A program made the translations under genes and the position numbers. From NCBI RefSeq assembly GCF_000169375.1, contig NZ_AAXY01000008.1, positions 62,001-126,000 of the forward strand: a stretch of DNA of 64,000 nt, read 5' to 3'. The stretch's first letter is position 1; the number at the start of each line of letters is the position of its first letter. A model generated the notes under the pieces. The model saw only the letters and a list, made by a program, of their open reading frames with translations, made no database searches and was not told where the DNA came from. Below, in pieces: positions 21,906 through 31,195 of this stretch. Source of the stretch: Marinobacter sp. ELB17. Its GTDB lineage: Bacteria > Pseudomonadota > Gammaproteobacteria > Pseudomonadales > Oleiphilaceae.

Positions 21906-22295
21906 TTACTCCGCTGCGACCAGGTCGCTGTAAGTGTCTGCATCCATCAGGCCATCAAGCTCGCCGTCGTCGGTCATTTTCACCCGAAACAGCCAGCCTT
22001 CGCCGTAAGGGTCTTCGTTCACTTTTTCCGGCTCGTCTTCTAGCCGCTCGTTAATTTCGACCACTTCGCCCGTTACCGGGCTGAATACGTCTGAGGCAGA
22101 TTTGACGGACTCCACCACGCCGGCTTCTTCGCCGCCGGTCACGGTAGCGCCCAGCTCCGGAACGCCAATATAAACCACGTCGCCCAACTGCCGCTGGGCA
22201 AAATCGGTAATGCCCACGGTGGCCAGACCGCTTTTATCTACCCGCACCCACTGGTGGGTTTCAAGGTATTTCAAATCAGAGGGAACATCGCTCAT
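21906..22295 (-). CDS. gcvH: Glycine cleavage system H protein
   Basis: Lipoyl carrier that shuttles the aminomethyl group between GcvP, GcvT and the lipoamide dehydrogenase. It has 129 residues. The lipoylation site is Lys65 in VESVKSASDV, with the flanking Glu and Gly pattern of H proteins. The gcvT and gcvP genes are not in this window, so it is an orphan here. It lies 9 bases before rlmI on the same strand. Confidence 0.96.
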   Translation of the reverse strand: MSDVPSDLKYLETHQWVRVDKSGLATVGITDFAQRQLGDVVYIGVPELGATVTGGEEAGVVESVKSASDVFSPVTGEVVEINERLEDEPEKVNEDPYGEGWLFRVKMTDDGELDGLMDADTYSDLVAAE

Positions 22296-22376
22296 CGGTC
22301 GAATCCTGATAAGTTAAAATGAGTTTGTAGTACCAGATTGGCCGCATTTTAGCTGAATAACCGACGTCTCGTCTGG

Positions 22377-23297
22377 CTAATTCGTCAATCCAGCGTCTAG
22401 CGCGATGTCGTCTCGGCGAACCTCTGTGGCAAGCTTCATAAACGCACTGAGGTAATCCACATTGCGGTCGCGCTCGCGACAGCCCAGAAAGATCTGTTTA
22501 CCAATGCCCGTTTCGCCCAGCTGCACCGGCACAATGGACATACGCTGCTGGTATTCCTGCACCAGCCAACGTGGCAGAGCCGTTACACCGCGGCCGGCAG
22601 CGACCATCTGCAACATAATGTCGGTGGTTTCGATGGTTTTGTGCCGCACCGGGCGAATGTTGGCCGGCAGTAGCAGGTGGGTGTATACATCCAGACGCTC
22701 CACCGCCACCGGGTAAGTGATCAGAATTTCTGGCTCCAGATCTTGCGCGCTGATCCAATCGTTGTGTGCCAATCGATGGCCACTGTGTACCACCAGCACC
22801 TGCTCGTAATCAAACACCGGTTCAAACACCAGGCCCGGCCGGTGCAACGGGTCTGGCGTTACCAACAAGTCAATATCATGGCCAAAGAGCGCGCCAATAC
22901 CGCCAAACTGAAATTTCTGCTTTACGTCTACGTCTACCGTGGGCCAGTGCCCCAGATACGGCCCCACCACTTTTAACAGCCACTGATAACAGGGATGGCA
23001 TTCCATACCAATGCGCAGTGTGCCTGCCTGGCCGCGGGCGAACTGATCGATTTGCAGTTCAGCATGCTCGAATTGCGGCAGCAAACGGTTCGCCAGAGCC
23101 AGCAGGTATTTGCCCGCCTGGGTCAACTGCAGTTGCCGGCCTTCGCGTAACCATAAAGGAGTGCCGAGCTGCTGCTCCAGTTTACGGATGGAATGACTCA
23201 GCGCCGACTGGGTCAGGTGCAGGCGTTCGGCGGCGGCGGTCAAGGAGCCACCCGCTTCTACGGCCCGCAGAACCTCCAGATGGTTACGTTCAATCAC
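22377..23297 (-). CDS. metR: LysR-type regulator of methionine genes, MetR
   Basis: Activator of metE and related genes, with homocysteine as co-inducer in E. coli. It has 306 residues from GTG 23297: MIERNHLEVLRAVEAGGSL aligns with the E. coli start MIEVKHLKTL. The helix-turn-helix is LTAAAERLHLTQSALSHSIRKLE, followed by the effector domain. An upstream TTG would add four residues. It is divergent from metE with a consensus MetR operator between them, which makes the assignment strong. Confidence 0.93.
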   Translation of the reverse strand: MIERNHLEVLRAVEAGGSLTAAAERLHLTQSALSHSIRKLEQQLGTPLWLREGRQLQLTQAGKYLLALANRLLPQFEHAELQIDQFARGQAGTLRIGMECHPCYQWLLKVVGPYLGHWPTVDVDVKQKFQFGGIGALFGHDIDLLVTPDPLHRPGLVFEPVFDYEQVLVVHSGHRLAHNDWISAQDLEPEILITYPVAVERLDVYTHLLLPANIRPVRHKTIETTDIMLQMVAAGRGVTALPRWLVQEYQQRMSIVPVQLGETGIGKQIFLGCRERDRNVDYLSAFMKLATEVRRDDIALDAGLTN

Positions 23298-23327
23298 AGA
23301 TCTGCCCAATCATAGCTCAGCCTAACG

Positions 23328-23340
23328 TGAATAGAATTCA
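23328..23340. promoter_or_regulatory. MetR operator between metR and metE
   Basis: TGAATAGAATTCA matches the MetR consensus TGAANNNNNTTCA exactly. It lies 30 bases from the metR start and 104 bases from the metE start. A second, wider TGAA/TTCA-like palindrome lies at about 23349-23371. Confidence 0.85.
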
Positions 23341-23444
23341 TGGATATGTGAAATAATACCATTATTTTTCATAACTCCTCAGCGGTAGTCTGATTGTTCA
23401 TAACCAACAGCAATCAAAACACACGCTTTATTCCGGAGATGAAC

Positions 23445-25766
23445 ATGACCATTACCCACAACCTGGGCTTTCCCCGCATTGGCGCCCAGCGCGAACTGAA
23501 ATTTGCCCAGGAAGCTTTCTGGCAGGGCAGAATTGACGCTGACGAACTGCAGTCTAACGCAGCCACTTTGCGCACCAAACACTGGCAGCAACAAAAAGCG
23601 CAGGGGCTGGATTGGGTGCCCGTGGGGGACTTTTCTTTATACGACCAAGTTCTGGACATGAGCGCTACCCTGGGCAATCTGCCCGAGCGCGCCAGCGCCA
23701 ACGACGGCACCGAGCTGGACCATTATTTTCGCGTGGCCCGCGGCCGCTCCGCCAGCGACAGTGCCTGCGACCCTGTCCATGCGGGTGAGACGAACGAATG
23801 TCACGCAGGCGAAATGACCAAGTGGTTCGACACCAACTACCACTACATCGTGCCGGAGTTCCACGCCGACACAGAATTTAGTCTGAACGCCAATCGCCTG
23901 GTAGCGCAACTGACAGAAGCTCGCGCGCAAGGCGTTGCCGCAAAACCGGTGATTCTTGGCCCGGTGTCGTATCTGTTGCTGGGCAAAAGCAAAGACAACA
24001 GTGACCGCCTGGCCCTGTTAGAAAAACTGCTGCCGGTGTACGGCGAGTTACTGCAAGCCCTGGCGGACAATGGCGCCAGCTGGGTGCAGATTGACGAGCC
24101 GGCGCTGGTCACCGAACTCAACAGCGACTGGCGCCATGCCATTACTCTCGCCTACCACCAGTTCAAATCCGCACCGGTAAAGCTGCTACTAACCACCTAC
24201 TTTGGAGAACTGCGTGAGAATCTGCAGCTGGCCTGCGAACTGCCAGTGGCGGGCCTGCACCTGGACGCCGTTAGCGCACCGGCGGAAGTTCAACGCCTGG
24301 TTGACTGGTTGCCAAGCCACAAAGTGCTGTCGTTAGGAATCATAAGCGGTCGCAACATCTGGAAAACCGACCTGCCGGCAACGCTGGACTGGCTGGAACC
24401 CATACAGCAGAAACTGGGTGATCGGCTATGGCTAGCGCCGTCCTGTTCACTGCTGCACGTGCCGGTGGACCTGGCTCAAGAAACCGAGCTGGATGCCGAA
24501 GTACGCAACTGGCTGGCCTTCGCCCAACAGAAACTGGAAGAACTGAACCTGCTGGCCCGCGCCTTGACCCACGGCCGCAACACCGTTGCCGCAGAACTTA
24601 CCGCCAACGCGCAAGCGCTGGCCAGCCGTCGCCATTCACCGCGGGTGCACAATCCAAAAGTAGCCGCATCGGTGGCGGCGATCACGCCCGAACTGGGCCA
24701 GCGCAAGAGCCTGTTTGGCAAACGTATTGCTCTGCAACAGCAGCTCTTGAATCTGCCGGCCTTTCCAACCACCACCATCGGATCTTTTCCGCAAACCGCT
24801 GAGATTCGCCAAACCCGACTGCAATTTCGCAAGGGTGAGCTGGATGCCGCCGCTTACCAGGAGCGCATTCGCGAGGAAATCGCCCATTGCGTGCACCAGC
24901 AGGAAGAATTGGGACTGGATGTACTGGTGCACGGTGAAGCCGAACGTAACGACATGGTGGAGTATTTTGGCGAACAGCTGGACGGCTATGTGTTCAGTCG
25001 CTTCGGCTGGGTGCAGTCTTACGGCTCCCGCTGTGTGAAGCCACCGATTCTGTTCGGTGATATCTCGCGGCCAAAAGCGATGACGGTAGACTGGATAAAC
25101 TACGCCCAGTCGCTCACCAGCAAACCGCTTAAAGGCATGCTGACCGGCCCGGTCACCATTCTGAACTGGTCCTTTGTGCGCGACGATCAACCCCGCCGTG
25201 ACACCTGTTTGCAGCTGGCGCTGGCTATTCGCGAGGAAGTGCAGGATTTGGAGGCAGCTGGTGTAAAAATCATTCAGATTGACGAAGCCGCGCTGCGCGA
25301 AGGCCTGCCATTACGCCAGACCGATTGGGACAGCTATCTTCAATGGGCGGTAGACGCTTTCCGCATAACCGCTAACGGCGTGAGTGATCAAACCCAGATT
25401 CACACCCACATGTGCTATTCGGAGTTCAACGACATTATCGCTGCCATCGCCCGCATGGATGCCGACGTGATTACCATTGAAACGTCGCGTTCCGACATGG
25501 AACTGCTGAACGCCTTCAAGAACTTTGACTACCCTAACGACATTGGCCCCGGTGTTTACGACATTCACTCCCCGAACATTCCGCAGGTCGATCAGATTAC
25601 CGGCTTGATGAACAAGGCAGCGGAACGGATTCCGGCGCAGCGGTTGTGGGTAAACCCGGATTGCGGCCTGAAAACCCGCCGCTGGGAGGAAGTGCAGCCA
25701 GCGCTGCGGGCTATGGTGAGCGCTGCCAAAGAGCTGCGCCAGAAACTGGCAGAGCAAACCGCTTAA
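23445..25766 (+). CDS. metE: Cobalamin-independent methionine synthase
   Basis: Transfers the methyl group of methyltetrahydropteroyl-triglutamate to homocysteine. It has 773 residues in two TIM-barrel halves. Zinc ligands are visible as His655 and Cys657 ([10 protein letters not shown]) and Cys740 (NPDCGLKTR). ATG 23445 was chosen because GGAG lies 6 bases upstream; ATG 23439 abuts it. Before [12 protein letters not shown] there is an insertion of about ten residues relative to E. coli, built from two HAGE-like copies. It is regulated by the adjacent MetR site. Confidence 0.96.
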   Translation: MTITHNLGFPRIGAQRELKFAQEAFWQGRIDADELQSNAATLRTKHWQQQKAQGLDWVPVGDFSLYDQVLDMSATLGNLPERASANDGTELDHYFRVARGRSASDSACDPVHAGETNECHAGEMTKWFDTNYHYIVPEFHADTEFSLNANRLVAQLTEARAQGVAAKPVILGPVSYLLLGKSKDNSDRLALLEKLLPVYGELLQALADNGASWVQIDEPALVTELNSDWRHAITLAYHQFKSAPVKLLLTTYFGELRENLQLACELPVAGLHLDAVSAPAEVQRLVDWLPSHKVLSLGIISGRNIWKTDLPATLDWLEPIQQKLGDRLWLAPSCSLLHVPVDLAQETELDAEVRNWLAFAQQKLEELNLLARALTHGRNTVAAELTANAQALASRRHSPRVHNPKVAASVAAITPELGQRKSLFGKRIALQQQLLNLPAFPTTTIGSFPQTAEIRQTRLQFRKGELDAAAYQERIREEIAHCVHQQEELGLDVLVHGEAERNDMVEYFGEQLDGYVFSRFGWVQSYGSRCVKPPILFGDISRPKAMTVDWINYAQSLTSKPLKGMLTGPVTILNWSFVRDDQPRRDTCLQLALAIREEVQDLEAAGVKIIQIDEAALREGLPLRQTDWDSYLQWAVDAFRITANGVSDQTQIHTHMCYSEFNDIIAAIARMDADVITIETSRSDMELLNAFKNFDYPNDIGPGVYDIHSPNIPQVDQITGLMNKAAERIPAQRLWVNPDCGLKTRRWEEVQPALRAMVSAAKELRQKLAEQTA

Positions 25767-25805
25767 ACAGGCCTAAGTAGATAGGGGTGGATAGCTGATC
25801 GCAGC

Positions 25806-26621
25806 CTAGTAGCCCCCGCTGTCGCGATCCAGCACTACCTTGAAATCCAGCGCCCGGTGCACCTTGGTAGTAAACCCACCGTCGCTGCCCAGCTCGAACC
25901 AACGGTACCCGGGCGGGCGCTCTTCAACCGAGAACTCACGGGCGCCGGCGGTAAACTGAATACAGGTTGAGGGCGTGCCCAACAGGCGCACGCCGTTTTC
26001 TTGTCGGTCCACTTCCTGATGAATATGGCCCCAGGTGACAACCCTAACCTGTGGGTGGCGATTAATAATTTCCCAGAAAGCGTCACGATTGTGCAGGCCA
26101 ATATCGGCCATCCAGTTGGCGGCTATATCCACCGGGTGATGATGCAAAGCTATCAGCGCGGGCAACCGGGGGTTCGCTGTCAGAGTTGCGTCCAGCCATT
26201 CCAACTCTTGCCGGGTTAACTCGCCGTGCACCTTGCGCGGTACCGATGAGTCCAGCATCAGAATCTGCCAGCCGCCCTGCTTCAGGTGTTTCCGTTCGGC
26301 ACGGTAGCGTTGGGCCACTGGCCACAGCCAGTCCGTATTGTCGTGGTTACCCGGAATCCAAATGCTGTCACAATCAAATCTCGCCAACGCTTGCGCCAAT
26401 GCCTCGTAGGCGTCAACGCTGCCATCCTGTGCCAAATCACCGGTGGCCAGCACCAAATCTGGCTGACCGCAGCGTTTCAGTACGTCATCAATCACCGCGG
26501 CCAGACTGTCGCGAGTGTTCATGCCAAGCAACTTACCATCGCGGTCGGCTTTCAGGTGGGGATCTGTCAGTTGCAGAACTCTTAGCGGTCGCTGCTCTTG
26601 CAGCAAAGATTGAGTCGTCAT
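25806..26621 (-). CDS. cpdA: 3',5'-cyclic AMP phosphodiesterase CpdA
   Basis: Metallophosphoesterase that hydrolyses cAMP. The 271-residue product shows all metal motifs in order: LTDPHL, ATGDLAQDG, GNHDN, LHHHPVD and GHIHQE. It belongs to the nudF-DUF1249-cpdA run known next to tolC in gammaproteobacteria, here split by an IscB element further upstream. The 155 bases between it and the DUF1249 gene show no recognisable signal. Confidence 0.93.
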   Translation of the reverse strand: MTTQSLLQEQRPLRVLQLTDPHLKADRDGKLLGMNTRDSLAAVIDDVLKRCGQPDLVLATGDLAQDGSVDAYEALAQALARFDCDSIWIPGNHDNTDWLWPVAQRYRAERKHLKQGGWQILMLDSSVPRKVHGELTRQELEWLDATLTANPRLPALIALHHHPVDIAANWMADIGLHNRDAFWEIINRHPQVRVVTWGHIHQEVDRQENGVRLLGTPSTCIQFTAGAREFSVEERPPGYRWFELGSDGGFTTKVHRALDFKVVLDRDSGGY

Positions 26622-26777
26622 GAGGCAGATCCGGCAAACATCGCGTTAAGGGTGACTTCCAGTTTACGCTGCCCGGAGCTTACGGACCCTTTGCTGAATG
26701 CTAAAGAAGTCACATTCTGGCCAGTTCAGGCCGTGTTTTTGTGCGGTTTAGCAGGTTATCAAAACGATTGGGCGGAA

Positions 26778-27251
26778 TTAATTCTGGCAGTCACCCGATG
26801 TCCAGACCGCATGTTCCATTGGCAGGTGGCCAAAACGCAGGCAGTAATCCAGCCAGTCAGTCAAAAAACTGTTCACCTGCATTTTTTCATCGGGATGGTG
26901 CATATAGCGATTAGGGTAATCGTTCACCGGCGCAATCTGGCGGCCACGGTAACAGCTGATCACTTCCGCCATACTGGCATCATGATACACCCGCACGGTC
27001 ATTTTCGGATTGTTCAGCCAATGCCCGGCGTTGTGCACCTGTTCAAGCAGCAGGGTTTCGGTAAAGCGCGCGGTTTGCAAAATTTCGATACGCACCCGGC
27101 CTAAATACTGGTGTTCGCGGTGAAGCTCAAACTCTGCAACGGGCTGACCGTCGGCTTCCAACTGGCGCAGCTTACGCAGCCTTTGATAATTACCATCACC
27201 TAAAGCGCCCAGCTGCCGCAGGTCTGGCACGTAGCGTTTGGGTCTCATCAT
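26778..27251 (-). CDS. DUF1249 family protein (YqiB-like)
   Basis: 157 residues of unknown function, soluble, with the family stretch YRGRQIAPVNDYPNRYMHHPDEK and a C-terminal WLDYCLRFGH. In E. coli the equivalent yqiB sits between nudF and cpdA. The first codons (ATG ATG AGA) lie only 3 bases from the right end of IscB element 1. The native promoter and coupling to nudF have therefore been displaced by about 1.68 kb. Confidence 0.85.
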   Translation of the reverse strand: MMRPKRYVPDLRQLGALGDGNYQRLRKLRQLEADGQPVAEFELHREHQYLGRVRIEILQTARFTETLLLEQVHNAGHWLNNPKMTVRVYHDASMAEVISCYRGRQIAPVNDYPNRYMHHPDEKMQVNSFLTDWLDYCLRFGHLPMEHAVWTSGDCQN

Positions 27252-27264
27252 TTAGCGCGGGAGA

Positions 27265-27284
27265 CCCCGTCCTTCAGGTCGGGG
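27265..27284 (-). repeat. Right-end subterminal hairpin of IscB element 1
   Basis: CCCCG / CGGGG stem with an A/A mismatch, CC/GG and loop TGAA. It mirrors the left-end hairpin, as expected for a Y1 transposase binding site. A GGAGGGA / TCCCTCC pair lies further inside. Confidence 0.75.
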
Positions 27285-27303
27285 AGGGATAGCGCGTCGT
27301 GCT

Positions 27304-28647
27304 TCAGCGCGACTCGTTTTTCCTGTCTCCCTCCTCCTTTCGTTGGTTGGGTTGGATGTGATAGCCGTAGCCATCCGCTCGTTGGGTTAAAGCACAGTGG
27401 CGATGAGATATTCCCTGGATGGCGCCACTGTTTGTCTGAATATTGAAGCTTCCGGTCTTGCGAACGGCGACTCTGCCCAGCCAGGTGCCAGCTTTCGTGC
27501 CTGTCGGCACCACGGCGCGCACCATGTCGCCGGTCTGAAAACCTTTGACTTGCTTCTGGCGCATCAGGTAACCGCGGGGGAAGCCGTGCTTTGTTAAGCG
27601 CGTGCGCTTATAGCTGCCACGCCCGGTGGCCTTGATCGCCAAGGTTGGAACGTCCCAGCCCTCTACGATCTCGACTTCTCCGACGCAAGCCGCATCCAGC
27701 GCGTGTGTCTTAGGAATGTTCAGTCGCCGACGATTGAACTTGGTGCGGCCGCCGGTACCCACTTCAACCGGCAGGCCCGTCTGCTTCAGGGTCTGATAGA
27801 GCGCCCACCGGGTTGAGTTGACCGCTGAAGCGTCTCTTAAGGGCTTTTTGCACTGTTTGAGGATGCGATCCAGCCTGGCCTGATGGTTCTTTAGCCGCTT
27901 GGATGTGGCAAAGAATGAAACCAGGGACTTCCGGTTCTTTTCCTGATTGCACGGCCGGCACGCCAAGGTCAGGTTGCTGATGCGATTCGAACCACCGTTG
28001 GCTTTTGGGTCGATATGCTCTATCTGCAGCGGTGTGTCTTTGTCGGTGCAGTAAGCGCACTCGCGCCCCCACTTCTCCAGCAGGTATTCGCGGACCTCGT
28101 AGCCGAGCAAGGTACCCTGCTGATATTCGACACCGCTGATTTCGGGGTTCGCCATCTTTTGCGTATCGAAACGCACCAGCTCCTGGCTGATAGACACAAC
28201 CGGCACCAGAGATCGAAGCCGATTCAGCAAGCTTTTCGTGGTGTCCACCCGGTGTTGCAGGCTCGGGGCCAGCCAGCCTTTGGGCTTGGTTCGATTCAAA
28301 AATCTGGGTGCCCGGTACCGCAGTTGATTGCGGCGCCGGCGGCGAAACGCCCGGCGTTGTTCCAGTGACTTGCTGATCTGACGACCGCGATGGGCCAACT
28401 CCATTAACGCCAGAACGTGTTGCTTCTGGCCGTTTTCTCTCACCACTGCAATCCCGGTGGTTTTGCTGCCGGGATCGATCTTGATACGGACCGGCTGTGT
28501 GATACCACCGGTACGGTCTTTCAGCCGGATCGTAAACGGATACGCACGCACTACCACCGCTCGACCACGGTCGAGTAAAAGCCACGCACGCCTTTCGGTG
28601 CACGGCATAAGGGGGTGTTTGCGTCTATCCAATACGAAGACCGACAT
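27304..28647 (-). CDS. iscB: RNA-guided nuclease IscB (copy 1)
   Basis: Cas9-ancestor nuclease that uses an omega RNA to find and cut DNA. It has 447 residues: N-terminal PLMP motif (12-15), RuvC-I Asp58 in KIDPGSKTTGIAV, arginine-rich bridge helix (98-115), RuvC-II Glu156 in SISQELVRF, HNH domain with CAYC (197-200), His211 and CRPC (230-233), RuvC-III in THALDAACVG (His315, Asp318), and a C-terminal basic TAM/RNA-binding region. All catalytic residues are present, so it is probably active. AAAGGAAAACG precedes the ATG. It is about 75% identical to copy 2 by ungapped hand alignment. Confidence 0.95.
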   Translation of the reverse strand: MSVFVLDRRKHPLMPCTERRAWLLLDRGRAVVVRAYPFTIRLKDRTGGITQPVRIKIDPGSKTTGIAVVRENGQKQHVLALMELAHRGRQISKSLEQRRAFRRRRRNQLRYRAPRFLNRTKPKGWLAPSLQHRVDTTKSLLNRLRSLVPVVSISQELVRFDTQKMANPEISGVEYQQGTLLGYEVREYLLEKWGRECAYCTDKDTPLQIEHIDPKANGGSNRISNLTLACRPCNQEKNRKSLVSFFATSKRLKNHQARLDRILKQCKKPLRDASAVNSTRWALYQTLKQTGLPVEVGTGGRTKFNRRRLNIPKTHALDAACVGEVEIVEGWDVPTLAIKATGRGSYKRTRLTKHGFPRGYLMRQKQVKGFQTGDMVRAVVPTGTKAGTWLGRVAVRKTGSFNIQTNSGAIQGISHRHCALTQRADGYGYHIQPNQRKEEGDRKNESR

Positions 28648-28931
28648 CGTTTTCCTTTCAATGAATGCCCTTACGGGCCTTGTAACGGAGGCCGAAGCCT
28701 CTCTCCCCTCGGGAATGTCCGTGACCGGCTCCTGCGATGTCGCAGCGACCTAAACCTTCGGCGTTTTACCTTTCATCTGAGTCTTCCAGAGCGCCGAACT
28801 GAGGAAGCATTCGGCGGTGGGTCTTAGCGACCTGTCACGGACGTAGCGGGTTGGTGTCCGCTTTCCCTGGTCAACCTGGCTTGCAGGGTGTTCTCTACAA
28901 GCTCCGTCCTTTAGGGCGGGGTAGTTGACCG
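28648..28931 (-). ncRNA. Omega RNA / HEARO region of IscB element 1
   Basis: Non-coding stretch directly upstream of iscB with many stems: GGTCAAC (28930-28924) with GTTGACC (28875-28869) enclosing the left-end hairpin; CGCCGAA/TTCGGCG around loop TGCTTCCTCAG (28816-28792); GAGGC-TTCG-GCCTC; and GCCC-GTAA-GGGC (28678-28667). The homologous region of element 2 keeps these stems with compensatory changes. In the known family the guide is the flank immediately 5' of this RNA. Exact RNA ends cannot be read from sequence. Confidence 0.85.
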
Positions 28932-29546
28932 ATTCATACCTTCCCGCAGGCGCGGGCGATTCAGCTCAAGCCATTGCAATGCAATAATGGCGGCGGCGTT
29001 GTTGATACGACCGTCCTTGATCATGGCTATGGCGTCCTCAGCAGCCAGCACGTGGGCGCGAATGTCCTCGTGTTCGTGTTCAAGGCCAAACAGACCGCCG
29101 GCGTTTGCACTGCTGATTTCACCATAATACAGATAAATCATTTCAGTGGTGCCTCCGGGCGACACCAGGTAACTGCAAATAGGGTCCAGGCGTTTAAAAA
29201 TCAGGCCGGCTTCTTCGTCGGCTTCGCGGTGAGCCACGTCTTCCGGGTTTTCGCCCTCTTCGTTCATGCCCGCCACCAGCTCCAGCAGCCAGGGCGACTG
29301 GTTGCGCCCGATCGCCCCCAGGCGAAACTGCTCCAGTAATACGACTTGATCGCGCTGCGGATCATAAGGCAGCACGCAGGTGGCGTCGCCGCGGACAAAC
29401 AGCTCGCGGGTGAAAGTGGGCATGGTGCGGCCGTCAAAACGCGGGTGACTTAGCCACAGCTTGTCCATGCGGAAAAAGCCTTGAAACACGGTTTCACGCT
29501 TTTCGATGCTGACGTCGTCAGCTTGAAACTGGAACGGTTTGGTCAT
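28911..29546 (-). CDS. nudF: ADP-ribose pyrophosphatase NudF
   Basis: Nudix hydrolase that splits ADP-ribose. It has 211 residues. A beta-rich dimerisation domain is followed by the Nudix box GMNEEGENPEDVAHREADEEAGL. SPGGTTEMIYLYYGE lies downstream, as in NudF. The last residues (RSTTPP) and the stop codon come from the left end of IscB element 1. Without the element, the frame would read RSTK and stop at a TGA that overlaps the DUF1249 start. It is divergent from tolC, the standard arrangement. Confidence 0.93.
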   Translation of the reverse strand: MTKPFQFQADDVSIEKRETVFQGFFRMDKLWLSHPRFDGRTMPTFTRELFVRGDATCVLPYDPQRDQVVLLEQFRLGAIGRNQSPWLLELVAGMNEEGENPEDVAHREADEEAGLIFKRLDPICSYLVSPGGTTEMIYLYYGEISSANAGGLFGLEHEHEDIRAHVLAAEDAIAMIKDGRINNAAAIIALQWLELNRPRLREGMNRSTTPP

Positions 29547-29763
29547 GGTGTGCCCTAAGCTAAAAACAGTTTTGAAAGATAGTCGCTGGCCTGCATGGAT
29601 TGCAAGTATGGTGTAAGGCTGGTTTTGGGATTGACTGGCACGCGCTAATACATGCCTTCTACAACGGTAGAGCTACCGGCGATAATTGGCCATAATGGGA
29701 AATACAGATTTGCTTGCCACCAAGCGGGCACTCGCCCAAGCGCACAGGTTCTCAGGAGATAAA

Positions 29764-31149
29764 ATGAAGAAACAATTGCTATCCGGGCTTATTGGCCTTT
29801 TTGCGGCTACGCCCGTGCTTGCCATGAACCTGATTGAAACCTACGAAAAAGCGATCTCTTACGACTCCGGTATTGCCGGTGCCAGAGCCACACTGGATGC
29901 GACTGAGGAAGCGACGGGAGTAACACGAAGCTTTCTGCTTCCCCAGCTCAGCGCATTTGGCGGTGCGACCCACGACGACTCGGACGAACCGACCAGTAAC
30001 GACAGCTACAAGATTCTCCGTTATGGTTTACAGCTGACTCAGCCGCTGTTCCGGGCTGAAGAGTGGTTCCGGCATGACGTCAGCAAACTGGACACAGACG
30101 CCGCCAGAGCCGATTACAACCTTGCTCAGCAGCAGCTGATACTGGATGTTGCCACTGCGTATTTTAACGTGCTCAGGGCAAACGATGCGCTGAGCACTGC
30201 ACGGGCAACGGAGGCAGCTATCCAGCGGCAGTACAAACAGGCACAGGAACGGTTCGACGTTGGCCTCATAGCGATTACCGCCGTCTTCGAAGCGAGAGCA
30301 AGCTTTGACGACAGTAAGAGCCTGCGCATTGCGGCAGAGAACGACCTCAATGTTGCCAAGGAGCGACTGGCACGGCTGACGGGCGAGTACGCCACCAGCG
30401 TCGAGAACCTGCGCCAGGAGTTTCCTCTCAGCAGGCCCACACCAATGGACCCTTCCGTCTGGGAAGAAACTGCCTTACAGCAGAACTGGTCGATTCAATC
30501 AGCCAGTCACGAACTGGCAGCCACCGAAGCGCAATTGAAGGTAGCCAAGGCAGGGCACTATCCGACACTTGACCTGACAGCTTCCCACGTTAACTCCGAT
30601 CTCCGGGGCCTGGGTGGCTTTTCTGGTGTGCAAACTCAGGGTGGAGGTACCACAACCATTAACTCAATCAGCCTTGAACTCAACATTCCGCTGTATAGCG
30701 GCGGAGGTACCCAGGCAGGTGTACGTCAGCAGAGGGCATTGGTAAGGGTCTCGGAACAGCAACTCAACACGACGCAGCGCGATGTCAGAGTGGACACCCG
30801 CAGCCTTTTCCTCACCGTAAATAACAACATCGAATCCGCTTCCGCCCTGGAGCGGACAATCATTTCCCGTCGCAGTGCTCTCGAAGCAACCAGAGCGGGA
30901 TACGAAGTCGGCACACGAAATATCGTCGAAGTGCTGGATGCCGAGCGCGCTTACTATGTAGCGCTGCGAGACTTCGCCAACGCCCGCTACGACTACGTGG
31001 TGAACTCGTTACGGCTTAAGCAGTCAGCTGGCACCCTAAGCCCGCAGGACCTGGTAGAGCTGAACAACTGGCTGAGCGCAAACGCACCGGGCATCGAAGC
31101 CCTGGCCAACGACGACACAACCTTAAGTAGCCAAACAATGAGCCAGTAA
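29764..31149 (+). CDS. tolC: Outer-membrane efflux protein TolC
   Basis: Trimeric outer-membrane tunnel for type I secretion and RND efflux. It has 461 residues from ATG 29764, after AGGAG: the start MKKQLLSGLIGLFAATPVLA is a signal peptide. Two OEP repeats follow, with ETYEKAISYDSGI-type openings and LNIPLYSGGGTQAGVRQ in the second repeat. The ORF is open 78 bases further upstream, but that would hide the signal peptide. Divergent nudF supports TolC over other OEP proteins. Confidence 0.93.
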   Translation: MKKQLLSGLIGLFAATPVLAMNLIETYEKAISYDSGIAGARATLDATEEATGVTRSFLLPQLSAFGGATHDDSDEPTSNDSYKILRYGLQLTQPLFRAEEWFRHDVSKLDTDAARADYNLAQQQLILDVATAYFNVLRANDALSTARATEAAIQRQYKQAQERFDVGLIAITAVFEARASFDDSKSLRIAAENDLNVAKERLARLTGEYATSVENLRQEFPLSRPTPMDPSVWEETALQQNWSIQSASHELAATEAQLKVAKAGHYPTLDLTASHVNSDLRGLGGFSGVQTQGGGTTTINSISLELNIPLYSGGGTQAGVRQQRALVRVSEQQLNTTQRDVRVDTRSLFLTVNNNIESASALERTIISRRSALEATRAGYEVGTRNIVEVLDAERAYYVALRDFANARYDYVVNSLRLKQSAGTLSPQDLVELNNWLSANAPGIEALANDDTTLSSQTMSQ

Positions 31150-31167
31150 GCCGGTAGCCGTATTTTT

Positions 31168-31195
31168 CAGCCAGCGGGCCTAAACCCGCTGGCTG
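31168..31195. terminator. Strong hairpin between convergent tolC and waaA
   Basis: CAGCCAGCGGG and CCCGCTGGCTG pair perfectly (11 bp) around a 6-base loop that includes the waaA stop. The T/A run lies on the wrong side for a classical U-tract, so termination efficiency is unclear. Confidence 0.55.

Larger units (their letters stand above)
27255..28931 (-). mobile_element. IscB element 1 (IS200/IS605-type ends, no transposase)
   Basis: About 1.68 kb holding an omega RNA region and iscB, with no tnpA. Bounds come from comparison with element 2: both start CGGTCAACTACCCCGCC and end TCCCGCGC. Subterminal hairpins match at the two ends: left CCCCG-c-CC-TAAA-GG-a-CGGAG (28921-28902), right CCCCG-a-CC-TGAA-GG-a-CGGGG (27284-27265). 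It sits between nudF and the DUF1249 gene in their sense direction. The left edge supplies the last nudF codons. If CGGTCAAC is target rather than element, the left bound moves to 28923. Confidence 0.88.

Noticed and set aside
28667..28931. Riboswitch or attenuator upstream of the DUF1249/nudF genes
   Set aside because: The stems belong to the mobile element, recur at 34457-34745 in another context and directly precede iscB, so an omega RNA is the better reading.
31168..31195. Classical rho-independent terminator
   Set aside because: The 11-bp stem is perfect, but neither strand has a T-tract following it; kept only as a hairpin of uncertain function.
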